Source: an uncultured Gammaproteobacteria bacterium
GTDB lineage: Bacteria > Pseudomonadota > Gammaproteobacteria > Pseudomonadales > Azotimanducaceae
Assembly (NCBI GenBank): GCA_913051785.1
Contig: CAJXCK010000013.1
Coordinates: forward strand, 1 to 35,712
Reading direction: 5' to 3'
DNA: 35,712 nucleotides
Below are positions 1-9,787 of this stretch, piece after piece. The position numbers were made by a program, and so were the translations under genes. Within the stretch, counting starts at the first letter, position 1. Each line of letters starts with the position of its first letter. Under the pieces are notes generated by a model. That model did not search any database, was not told the origin of the DNA, and saw nothing but the letters and a program-made list of their open reading frames with translations.

Positions 1-160
1 AGTCTAGAAGCATGTTGATAGCACCCTCAGGTCCTTTAAAGCCTGTTCTTCGATGGGTCACAAATAATCGGAAATCGGGGGTGCGGCAATAGCTATTCCA
101 GTAGACCTTCGCCAACTCTTCTCCTATCGAGCCACTTGCTCCCACGATTAATACGTCCAT
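1..160 (-). CDS. SDR/NAD(P)-binding Rossmann-fold protein, partial (C-terminal part beyond left edge)
   Basis: Minus-strand reading from the ATG at 158-160 gives MDVLIVGASGSIGEELAKVYWNSYCRTPDFRLFVTHRRTGFKGPEGAINMLLD, open to the window edge; N-terminal GASGSIG nucleotide-binding motif. Confidence 0.75.
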   Translation of the reverse strand, partial: MDVLIVGASGSIGEELAKVYWNSYCRTPDFRLFVTHRRTGFKGPEGAINMLLD

Positions 161-309
161 AATTCACCAAAAGTTAGACAAAATTCAATTATGGTAACAT
201 ACCTGCTACTTTGTCCTAGTATTGTTAAAATAAATCCCTACATTCCTGGACAGCAGTTAACTATTTTACCACCTAAAACTGCGGTGGAAAAATAACAGAG
301 GTTATTATT

Positions 310-1260
310 ATGGACAGATTGACTATTGGAGCGGTCTCGAGGCTCACCAGCATCCCCACGCACACTCTTAGAAAGTGGGAATCACGTCACGAGATTGTTC
401 AACCCTTGCGGAGCGAGTCAGGAAGACGGTTTTACACTGAAGATCACGTTGCCCGTCTCAGCGAAGTCAAAGCCCTTATGGCAGAAGGACATGCCTTATC
501 GGAGCTTGCAAAGCTCGACACTCCAGAATTAAGCAGTTTGAGGGAAAGACATCAAAAGAATGCCAAACCGTGTCTTCTTTCGCACATAGATATTGTGGGT
601 GTCCAACTGGCAGGGAAAATCAAGCAAAAAAGAGGCGGTTTTGGGAAGCAGGTGCAGATCTTTCCTATGGCGGTTAGTGACTGGCTGAACGATCCGGTTA
701 CTAACACTGAGTCTCCCGAAGGAAGTGCACTTTTAATCGAATGCGATACCCTCCCAACTAAGGTCATTGATGCGTTGGCTGGTCTCAGACAAAACAGATA
801 CGACAGAGTAGTAGTTGTTTATACGTTTGCGCCAAGGAGCATTGAAAACGAATTGGGCAACCGCGGGATCAAAGCGTTAAAGGCTCCCGCGACCATAGAG
901 CAGATGAAGTCTGCGCTATCTAACGATCAATCGGTATTGCCGCTAGTATCGTTTAACCTAGAGGCGCCTGAATTCAGCACGGAACAACTGACCAAAATTG
1001 CCAACTATCTGCCATCTCTTCACTGCGAATGCCCTAATCACATCGCTCAGCTTCTTATAGAAGTTAATGCATTCGAAGAATATTGTCAGTTATGCATAAA
1101 GAAGGACCCAGGCCAAAAGGCGATCCATACGGAGCTATCGAAAATGACTGCCCAATCCCGCGCAATTTTCGAGACAGCGCTCAAGGCAGTAGCGATTGCT
1201 GATGGCATTGACCTCAATGAAGTTTTGGCTGAAGAGGAGCTTTCTTCTAGCGCTGGCTGA
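310..1260 (+). CDS. MerR-family transcriptional regulator with large C-terminal effector domain
   Basis: N-terminal MerR winged-helix motif LTIGAVSRLTSIPTHTLRKWESRH...GRRFYTEDHVARL; no B12-binding DxHxxG motif seen. Confidence 0.85.
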   Translation: MDRLTIGAVSRLTSIPTHTLRKWESRHEIVQPLRSESGRRFYTEDHVARLSEVKALMAEGHALSELAKLDTPELSSLRERHQKNAKPCLLSHIDIVGVQLAGKIKQKRGGFGKQVQIFPMAVSDWLNDPVTNTESPEGSALLIECDTLPTKVIDALAGLRQNRYDRVVVVYTFAPRSIENELGNRGIKALKAPATIEQMKSALSNDQSVLPLVSFNLEAPEFSTEQLTKIANYLPSLHCECPNHIAQLLIEVNAFEEYCQLCIKKDPGQKAIHTELSKMTAQSRAIFETALKAVAIADGIDLNEVLAEEELSSSAG

Positions 1261-1272
1261 TCACTGGTCCTA

Positions 1273-1309
1273 CGGTTATCTCTCCTACTAAGGGATAGGG
1301 AGGTAACCG
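1273..1309. terminator. Imperfect hairpin between convergent merR-type gene and folE2 (possible bidirectional terminator)
   Basis: cggttatctctccta / tagggaggtaaccg inverted repeat straddling the folE2 stop codon; no clear U-tract on either side. Confidence 0.35.
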
Positions 1310-2256
1310 TTGTCCTCTCCCTTTGTAAAGACGCCCACAGCGTCATGAGCGTGCAAACTCTCGTGGTGTTCGATTCTTACCCAGAAGTCACTCCACCGAC
1401 TATCCTCGCCCAAGGTATCCTTCAACCGCCGGCCGGCGTCCTCCACAAACATAAGGTTTTTCCCGTTCAGTAACGCGAACTCTTGCTCATCCTCTCTCTT
1501 CACTGCCGCCTGTACAGGTGTTTTCAACGCCGATTCAATCGAGTTAATCAAGTCCGTTATGGGCAACTCATCTTGTGTCGCGTCCAGCTTAACCAATATC
1601 TTAGCTGTACTCCTCTGACTGTGTGGAGTAGCTACGATTCCTTCCTCGGTTCCCAGCCAATTCATGACTTGATCTACCGCCACATGTTTCGTGCCAGCAA
1701 AATCTCTTTTGAACTGCTCCTGGATAAGCTGTCTCGCCAGGGCAGCTGAACAGGGACAGGTCGACGAGTATGTGATCCCCACCGACAATTCCAAGGCGAT
1801 CTCCCCTTTTATTAACGTACCTTTCACCATCACAGGATAAGACGCCCAACCAGAGTTATCGCTCAACAATGCCGAACGCCTGATAAAGTGATCGAACTCA
1901 AATTGAACGAACGCGTTTGTGCTCAAGTCATGATGCGATTCTAGGATGCTTGCCAAAAGTAGTTTCAGACCAGCAGCAGTCAAAGGCCGAGTGTCAGCGT
2001 GTTCGTCCAATAACAGATATAGCCTCGACATATGAATGCCTTTAGCCAATGGATCGTCAAGGTTGACATAAACCTGCACCGACGCCTGCACATCTTTGAT
2101 CTGAGAACCGTCCTTTACCTTCAGTGGTTGATGAACGCTGCCCATCCCGACCCAGTCTAGAGCGGCCTGCTCCTCTACAAAAGCTCTGTTGGCGATATCA
2201 GGCATCTCAGATCGGTTTGCTATATTCACGGTACTCCTTACCTTCCCTTTAAACAC
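1288..2256 (-). CDS. folE2: GTP cyclohydrolase FolE2 (type IB)
   Basis: 322 aa; FolE2-type motifs YSSTCPCSAALARQ and TPHSQRS. Confidence 0.9.
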   Translation of the reverse strand: MFKGKVRSTVNIANRSEMPDIANRAFVEEQAALDWVGMGSVHQPLKVKDGSQIKDVQASVQVYVNLDDPLAKGIHMSRLYLLLDEHADTRPLTAAGLKLLLASILESHHDLSTNAFVQFEFDHFIRRSALLSDNSGWASYPVMVKGTLIKGEIALELSVGITYSSTCPCSAALARQLIQEQFKRDFAGTKHVAVDQVMNWLGTEEGIVATPHSQRSTAKILVKLDATQDELPITDLINSIESALKTPVQAAVKREDEQEFALLNGKNLMFVEDAGRRLKDTLGEDSRWSDFWVRIEHHESLHAHDAVGVFTKGEDNGYLPIP

Positions 2257-2341
2257 AAGGGCCTAATATTAAATGAAAGCCTCTCGTGGGATGTGAATTT
2301 TGACGAGAAATTTTTCAGATGCCTTAGACAAAATGTCCAAG

Positions 2342-2521
2342 TCAATCGGTCTTATTTTCCACTATTTGTCTAGCTTCCTGCGGGATCATTATGGGAATTC
2401 CATCTTTTATGGGATACGCTAATTGACTTTTTTCGCACCAAAGCTCGTGGAGTTCGATATTGTAAACAAGATCGCCTCCGCTGACCGGACAAACAAGGGA
2501 CTTCAACAGTTCTTTATTCAT
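2342..2521 (-). CDS. Trm112/UPF0434 (YcaR-like) family small protein
   Basis: Own translation, 59 aa and so below the ORF track: MNKELLKSLVCPVSGGDLVYNIELHELWCEKSQLAYPIKDGIPIMIPQEARQIVENKTD; matches the family pattern LL..LVCPV.GG.L.Y....EL.C....LAYPI.DGIP.M...EAR. Confidence 0.85.
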   Translation of the reverse strand: MNKELLKSLVCPVSGGDLVYNIELHELWCEKSQLAYPIKDGIPIMIPQEARQIVENKTD

Positions 2522-2547
2522 AAATTAAAATCGTCTGGCGGCAGGAT

Positions 2548-3831
<1,284 letters not shown>

Positions 3832-3883
3832 CTAACTCACTACCGAAAATAAAGAATTCCAGCATTCGACTTTTCTGTTCCTT

Positions 3884-5050
3884 TTAAACAACTTTCCAAT
3901 CGCCATTAATGCGACATATTTGTGCTTCAAACTCGTCAGGGACAGTCTCCTCGGATGACAAGGCAACCTGCACTCTTTTCCCGTCTTGCCTCGCTTTTTT
4001 TATCAAAAGGTCCCTTTTCAATAACTCAGCTGGATTGGAAGCAAAGTGCGCAAAAACCAAATCAGCCGGGCTTTTCTTATCAATTAGTATTTGTTTTAAG
4101 TCTAAATCGAAACCGGTTGCAGGACGTTCTACTCCAAACTGAAAACCAACCCCATCATATCTGCCACCCCTCGCCAGGGCCTTTCCATGCCTAGGATGAT
4201 AAACGGCAAAAACGGGGCCCGTGTGGTAACCAAAACCAGACAACTCGGCAATGTCTATCTTTAACTCAATAGAATTCTTTTTCGCTATAGCGTTGGCAAG
4301 ATCTTCAATCTCATTGAGAAACCCATGCACTCGGCTGGGCGCCTTAGCCAAAGCTTTTCTCGCCTCCAATATTACGGAGACATCGCCCATTAAACCTGGC
4401 AAGTTCACCAACATTTCCTCAATGGCACCATCGGTGCCAACGAGGGTCTCAATATCTGTTTTCGATTTTCGCTGTATCGCTTGGAATAATTTTCTCTTTC
4501 CATCAGCGCCCACCTCAGCGTATTTCGGCAATGCAGATACTAGTTCGTGAAAAACGCCCACGTGCCCTAAAAGGAGAACTGGTTTGTCTATGCCGGCAAG
4601 GGTCAGTGTCTCCAGCATCAGCGAGATAACTTCTTTGTCTGCCTCCCTGGAAGTAGAGCCAAAAATCTCAGCGCCTGCCTTATGTTGAATCCGAGAACCG
4701 CTATCTGCAATCGGATTTGCGTAAACCACAGGACCCGCGTAGCACAACCTTCGAACCCTTTCATCTTTGCTCGTATGGGCGTCAACGCGAACCGCTTGGC
4801 TTGTTAGATCGGCCCTAACGCCAATTTGTTTCCCACTTAGCTGGTCGACTATCTGAAACGTTTGGAGTTGAAGATCTTTGCCATTACCGACCAACAGAGC
4901 GTCCAAATACTCTATTATTGGCGGTTCTATATACTCAAACCCCCAGCTGTGGAAAGCATCTAGAATCTTACGACGCAGCAGCTCAAATTCTCTGGATTGG
5001 GGGTAAAGAAGCTCCTCAACTCCCTCGGGGAGGTTTGAATAAGTATTCAT
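3884..5050 (-). CDS. hisZ: ATP phosphoribosyltransferase regulatory subunit HisZ
   Basis: HisRS-like paralogue: LPEGVEELLYPQSREFELLRRKIL...GFEYIEPPIIEYLDALL...LARGGRYDG; located between purA and hflC. Confidence 0.92.
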   Translation of the reverse strand: MNTYSNLPEGVEELLYPQSREFELLRRKILDAFHSWGFEYIEPPIIEYLDALLVGNGKDLQLQTFQIVDQLSGKQIGVRADLTSQAVRVDAHTSKDERVRRLCYAGPVVYANPIADSGSRIQHKAGAEIFGSTSREADKEVISLMLETLTLAGIDKPVLLLGHVGVFHELVSALPKYAEVGADGKRKLFQAIQRKSKTDIETLVGTDGAIEEMLVNLPGLMGDVSVILEARKALAKAPSRVHGFLNEIEDLANAIAKKNSIELKIDIAELSGFGYHTGPVFAVYHPRHGKALARGGRYDGVGFQFGVERPATGFDLDLKQILIDKKSPADLVFAHFASNPAELLKRDLLIKKARQDGKRVQVALSSEETVPDEFEAQICRINGDWKVV

Positions 5051-5077
5051 TCAAACTGCGCTTTCAAAGGTTCACCG

Positions 5078-5953
5078 CTACCTTCTGACATCTCCGTTTT
5101 GCAGATATTTAAAGAATTCACTATTTGGGTCTAAAACCAAAAGATCGCTCTTATTGGCGAACACTTCGCCATACGCATTGATACTCCGATAAAATTCATA
5201 GAACTCTGGATCTCTGTTGTAGGCAGAGGCGTATTGAGACGCCGCCTTCGCATCTCCATCACCCCTGAGCTGCTCGCTTTCCCTATATGCCTCTGCCTCC
5301 AAGACGACGGCATCTCTGTCGGCCTTAGCTCTTATCGCCAGCGCTTGCTCTTCCCCTTCTGCGCGATACTGTCTAGCCTCAATCTCTCTTTCAGAGTTCA
5401 TCCGCTCATATACAGTGGACGAAACCTCAGGTGGCAAATCGATCTTTTTTACCCTGACATCTATAACTTCTACACCTATCGAGTCCCTCATGACGACATC
5501 GAGATCCGTCCTCAACTCATCCATCAGCTGGTCCCGTTCTCCTGAAATAACCTCAAACATCTCACGCTTACTGATTTGGTTCCGCAATCCTTCATTTACC
5601 CTCTCCTGTAAGAGCCGGGAGGCACGTATCTCGTCAAAAGAAGTTCCTTTGTAAAAAGCCTCACTATCTGAAACCCTCCATTTCACAAATGAGTCGACTA
5701 TTAATGGTTTTTTCTCGAGTGTGTAGTAGGTTTCTGGACTAGCATCTAGCGTAAGAACTCTTCTATCAAACTTTTTGACTTCCTCTATGATCGGAAGTTT
5801 AAAACCGAGACCGGGCTCTATATTGGCTTTTTTTAGATCCCCAAATTCCAAGACAATAGCCGTCTCTCTCTCGTGAACCCTATACAGGACAGAGCTCATG
5901 AGAGCCCCCAGAACGACTAAAATCGCAACAAAAATAGTTCCTTTCATTGACAT
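5078..5953 (-). CDS. hflC: Membrane protease modulator HflC
   Basis: SPFH protein: RVHERETAIVLEFGDLKK...RADRDAVVLEAEAYRESEQLRGDGDAKAASQYASAY; next to hflK. Confidence 0.95.
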   Translation of the reverse strand: MSMKGTIFVAILVVLGALMSSVLYRVHERETAIVLEFGDLKKANIEPGLGFKLPIIEEVKKFDRRVLTLDASPETYYTLEKKPLIVDSFVKWRVSDSEAFYKGTSFDEIRASRLLQERVNEGLRNQISKREMFEVISGERDQLMDELRTDLDVVMRDSIGVEVIDVRVKKIDLPPEVSSTVYERMNSEREIEARQYRAEGEEQALAIRAKADRDAVVLEAEAYRESEQLRGDGDAKAASQYASAYNRDPEFYEFYRSINAYGEVFANKSDLLVLDPNSEFFKYLQNGDVRR

Positions 5954-5962
5954 ATTGAACTC

Positions 5963-7156
5963 CTAGTTGTTTCGGCTGCGGTTTGATCCGCCACGGTTGC
6001 TACTCAACAATTCACGGCGTATTTCATCCGCTGCAGCCCTTATCGCCTCTGGACTGACAGATTCATCCTGTCCCCTCTGAGCAAGCTTGTCCAAAGGCAA
6101 ATACATCATGTTATTCCCACCTTCGACGTCTACCATCACTTTGCTCGAATTTCTGAACACTTTCTCTAGCGCCTCTAGATAGAGCCTATCGCGAGTGACT
6201 TTCGGTGCGCGCAGGTACTCAGTAAGAAGTTTCTCGAATCTCTGAGCCTCACCGTCTGACCTGGCAATAACCTGGTCTCTGTAACCTTGGGCTTCCTCAA
6301 TTTGTTTCTGCGCTCTACCTCTTGCCTCCGGCACAACTTGTTGAGCATAGGCGGTTGCCTGATTCATATATCGCTGTCTATCTTCTTTTGCTTTTTGGAC
6401 ATCATTAAACGCGTCTTGAACCTGAACCGGCGGAGCACTCCGGTCTATATTCACCTTCGTTACTTCGATACCAGTTCCGTACTGCCGGAGATATCTTTGA
6501 AGCCGCTCTTCCACTTCAATGGCTATGGCCTCTCGTCCATCCGTGATCACCTGATCCATGGTAGACGATCCGGCGACGTGCCGAAGTGCACTTTCCGTTG
6601 CTTGGCTCAGACTCTTCTTTGGCTCGCGGACGTTTACCAAGAAGGCCTGAGCGTCATCAATCACCCATTGGACCGTCAAACTAACATCTACGATATTTTC
6701 GTCCTTGGTTAACATCAGTGCTTGGTGTTGATGCGACTGGACTTGAGTAACGTTTACTCGCTCCGTTGTCTCAATAATTGGCGCATACCAATGAATACCA
6801 GCGGTCTCTAGTTCATTTTTCGCGCTGCCGAATTGGAACTCTAACACTCTTTCCTGTTCATCCACTGTGTAGACACCCATGACCACATAGACAGCTGCAA
6901 GTGCAGCAAAAACGCCAAAAAATCCGAGTGTTGATAGCCCCTTCAAGAATCCGCCTCCTGAACCACCACCCGACGAGCCGCCCCCGAAAAGCCCGGACAG
7001 CTGGCCTTGCAATTTCTTTATCGCCTCGTCTAAGTCGGGTGGGCCTTGATTACCACGATCACCCCAGGGGTCATTGTGCATCGCTTCCCCCTCGGATTGA
7101 TTTCGGGATGTTGTTCTATCTGACATTCCTTCCTCTACTAATATATGATCTGCCAA
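5963..7156 (-). CDS. hflK: Membrane protease modulator HflK (start may be the ATG at 7081)
   Basis: NDPWGDRGNQGPPDLDEAIKKLQ N-terminus, Gly-rich segment, SPFH domain; upstream in-frame ATGs make the start uncertain, GGGGGA precedes the ATG at 7081. Confidence 0.95.
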   Translation of the reverse strand: MADHILVEEGMSDRTTSRNQSEGEAMHNDPWGDRGNQGPPDLDEAIKKLQGQLSGLFGGGSSGGGSGGGFLKGLSTLGFFGVFAALAAVYVVMGVYTVDEQERVLEFQFGSAKNELETAGIHWYAPIIETTERVNVTQVQSHQHQALMLTKDENIVDVSLTVQWVIDDAQAFLVNVREPKKSLSQATESALRHVAGSSTMDQVITDGREAIAIEVEERLQRYLRQYGTGIEVTKVNIDRSAPPVQVQDAFNDVQKAKEDRQRYMNQATAYAQQVVPEARGRAQKQIEEAQGYRDQVIARSDGEAQRFEKLLTEYLRAPKVTRDRLYLEALEKVFRNSSKVMVDVEGGNNMMYLPLDKLAQRGQDESVSPEAIRAAADEIRRELLSSNRGGSNRSRNN

Positions 7157-7211
7157 GAGACACAGTCTATCCTCAGGGAGGCATACTTTCGAGCACTATA
7201 ATGTGCCAATT

Positions 7212-8510
7212 CTAAAAATCGCCTTGCTTCATCCTAGACAAACTAGCAACCTCCTCAACATCTATAGCTAAACCTTTCTTTTTTATCTGACCAACCAGCC
7301 AATTGTCCGCTTGGATTCGTAATCGCAACGCAGAATCGTCGCAAAGCGACTCCTCTAAAACCGCACCAGTTGAATAGAGCCAACTTCGTGAAGCGCCATC
7401 CTCCGCTCTTATCCACACGGAATAGGGAGCGTTGACACCGAGGACTCTACTCAATTCCTCTAGTAAGAAATCGATACCAAAATTCGTTTTCGAGGAAACT
7501 CCTACGGCTGTCTGGGGCAGCAGGGTTTTTTCCGCCTCCGCAAGTAAATCCCATTTGTTGAAACATAGTACCTGTGGAATTTGGTCACATTGTATTTCAC
7601 ATAATACGGTATTCACTTGTTGAATTTTATCCCGCCAATTTACATCTGACGCATCAACTACATGCAGGAGCAAATCCGCTCCAACGACTTCTTCCAGGGT
7701 TGCTCTAAAGGAGTCAATTAATAAGGTAGGCAAGTGCGAAATAAAACCCACCGTGTCCGATACAGCGATATCGCCAGTTCCGGGAATCTCTACTCTCCTT
7801 ACTGTCGGATCAAGCGTCGCAAAAAGCTTATCCTCGGCAACCACATTGGAAGAGGTCAAAGCATTGAACAAAGTGGATTTTCCTGCGTTCGTATAGCCAA
7901 CCAGAGCGACTCTTGAGAGCCCGCCTTTGGCTCGACTTTTTCTTCCCGTTTCCCGCCGCTCAGAGACTCGACTTATTTTTGCTTGGATTAACTTTATTTT
8001 CTGACCCACTAGGCGTTTGTCAATTTCACTTTGGCGTTCTCCAGCGCCCCTCAAGCCTACGCCTCCCTTCTGCCTATCTAGATGAGACCACCCTCCCACA
8101 AGACGACTCTGCAAGTGATAAAGCTGCGCCAATTCAACCTGGAGCTTTCCCTCACTGGTTTTTGCGCGCTCTCCAAAAATGAAAATAATGAGCTCAGTTC
8201 TCGTAATCACTCTGATTCCAAGGAATTTCTCTAAATTTCTATGCTGTGCTCCGGAGATTTCGCAATTCACCACCAAAAGATGAACATCACGACCAGCAAC
8301 AATTTCCTTGAGTTCGTTTACTTTTCCTTTGCCAACAAACCACTTTGGATTTGGTCTATCTATAGTGGCAGTTACTACGACCTTGGCCAAAAAGCCGGCC
8401 GAAAGCACAAGCTCGCTAAGCTCTGGAAGTTCAGGGAACTCTGTTTTCTTTGACTGAACGTCTAAGATCAGTACGTTTAGACCCACCTCTGGTCTATCAA
8501 AATAATCCAT
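7212..8510 (-). CDS. hflX: Ribosome-associated GTPase HflX
   Basis: LVGYTNAGKSTLFNALT, DTVGFISHLP, NKWD; between hfq and hflK. Confidence 0.96.
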   Translation of the reverse strand: MDYFDRPEVGLNVLILDVQSKKTEFPELPELSELVLSAGFLAKVVVTATIDRPNPKWFVGKGKVNELKEIVAGRDVHLLVVNCEISGAQHRNLEKFLGIRVITRTELIIFIFGERAKTSEGKLQVELAQLYHLQSRLVGGWSHLDRQKGGVGLRGAGERQSEIDKRLVGQKIKLIQAKISRVSERRETGRKSRAKGGLSRVALVGYTNAGKSTLFNALTSSNVVAEDKLFATLDPTVRRVEIPGTGDIAVSDTVGFISHLPTLLIDSFRATLEEVVGADLLLHVVDASDVNWRDKIQQVNTVLCEIQCDQIPQVLCFNKWDLLAEAEKTLLPQTAVGVSSKTNFGIDFLLEELSRVLGVNAPYSVWIRAEDGASRSWLYSTGAVLEESLCDDSALRLRIQADNWLVGQIKKKGLAIDVEEVASLSRMKQGDF

Positions 8511-8567
8511 TTGAAAAGAACTATATGAAGCTAAAATTTAGTGTTGGAAGCAAAATTGACACTCAAT

Positions 8568-8777
8568 TTAACTTTTTACCGAAATCGTTGAAATAGCATG
8601 CTTGTAGATAAGCTGCGTTTCTGGCGATTTCAATAAAATAACGAACTGATCGAAATCCTGCAGTGTCCCAATTAATTTGGTTCCATTTATTAAGAAAACA
8701 ATTAATTCCAACCCGTGCTCCTTTAGCTCAGCGAGATAGGCATCTTGAAGACCCTTTGTGCCATGACTTGTTTTCAT
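8568..8777 (-). CDS. hfq: RNA chaperone Hfq (short, divergent rim)
   Basis: Sm motifs LQDAYL...FLINGTKLIGTLQDFDQFVILLK...YKHAISTI; miaA-hfq-hflX synteny. ATG at 8777; the ORF track extends to an in-frame TTG at 8786. Confidence 0.95.
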   Translation of the reverse strand: MKTSHGTKGLQDAYLAELKEHGLELIVFLINGTKLIGTLQDFDQFVILLKSPETQLIYKHAISTISVKS

Positions 8778-8815
8778 CGTTTCCAATTAAGACTTTTCAC
8801 CCAATCCAATGATAG

Positions 8816-9787
8816 TTAGCACAGCATTGCTTTCACGTCGGCTGCCACTTCATAAAAATTTTCTTGAGCTCGCAAATCTATAATCTTCTTAGTCCCCGAA
8901 AATCTCTTCAGCCAAGTTATTTGCCTTTTCACAAGATTCCTCGTGGCAACAATGGCCTTGAAAACAAATTCATCGTGGGTCATTTCTCCCATTAGGTGTG
9001 AAATCGCTTGTTTATATCCTACAGCCCTCATAGAAGAGCACTCTCGATTGAATTCACGCGCACGCATCAAATCTTCCACTTCCGATAAGAATCCAGATTG
9101 CATCATCGAATAGAATCTCTTTTCAACCCTTTCATAAAGAGCTTCCCTACTACTGGGTAATAAAATCAATGTCCTACATTGTAAATTAATGCGACGATGA
9201 AAATCTCCTTGAGCCTCTCTACTCCAAAGTTTTGACATCGACTTGCCCGTTATTATGTTCACTTCCAGGGCCCGCAAAACTCGTTGAATATTATTGGGGT
9301 GTATTTTTATAGCAGAGCGAGGGTCGAGTTCATTGAGTTTTTTATACATGCCCTCCGGACCCCTTATTTGGAGCTCCCGCGCTAGATTTTCTCTAACCTC
9401 CAGATCCATCGGCAAATTGGCCAACCCCTTTAACAATCGATCACAATAAAGCATTGTCCCTCCAACTAAAATCGGAATCTTGGAAAGCTCCTTCGCCTTA
9501 ATCAATTCCTTGTCGGCATCTCTAACAAATTCACCGACAGAGTAACTCTCACCAGGAGAACGTAGATCAATCATCGCCAGCGGGTGTTGCTCTAACTCAG
9601 CTGCATTGGGTTTCGCTGTTCCAATGTTCATACCTCGATAGATCATCGCGGAATCCGCGCTAATCAAGGAACAGCGACTCACACCTCCAAGTAAATCCTG
9701 TAGCGCCATCGAAAGACTCGTTTTGCCGATTCCCGTCGGACCAACTATGAGCAAAGCCTTTTGTAAGCCTCTTTCACTACCTTCCAC
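8816..9787 (-). CDS. miaA: tRNA dimethylallyltransferase MiaA
   Basis: IVGPTGIGKTSLS P-loop, SADSAMIYRGMNIGTAKP; GTG start overlapping the mutL stop. Confidence 0.97.
   Translation of the reverse strand: MEGSERGLQKALLIVGPTGIGKTSLSMALQDLLGGVSRCSLISADSAMIYRGMNIGTAKPNAAELEQHPLAMIDLRSPGESYSVGEFVRDADKELIKAKELSKIPILVGGTMLYCDRLLKGLANLPMDLEVRENLARELQIRGPEGMYKKLNELDPRSAIKIHPNNIQRVLRALEVNIITGKSMSKLWSREAQGDFHRRINLQCRTLILLPSSREALYERVEKRFYSMMQSGFLSEVEDLMRAREFNRECSSMRAVGYKQAISHLMGEMTHDEFVFKAIVATRNLVKRQITWLKRFSGTKKIIDLRAQENFYEVAADVKAMLC

Noticed and set aside
326-532. ORF inside the MerR gene, and the many 60-147 aa ORFs antisense or out of frame to recognised genes (e.g. 15378-15821 minus, 6287-6712 plus, 23242-23514 plus)
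   Set aside because: No recognisable domains, low-complexity or shadow translations of strongly conserved genes; no independent evidence of coding.
2257-2341. Zur-type operator upstream of folE2, as seen for zinc-starvation FolE2 paralogues
   Set aside because: No palindromic Zur-like AT-rich box found in the short upstream region; FolE2 may simply be the housekeeping enzyme.
2342-2521. Loss of a zinc-binding Cys (CPVS instead of CPVC) in the Trm112/UPF0434 protein
   Set aside because: As I recall, Ser/Thr at this position is common in many proteobacterial members, so it is not noteworthy.
9777-9787. 11-bp mutL/miaA overlap as unusual gene organisation
   Set aside because: Short overlaps are normal in this conserved operon; not informative on their own.
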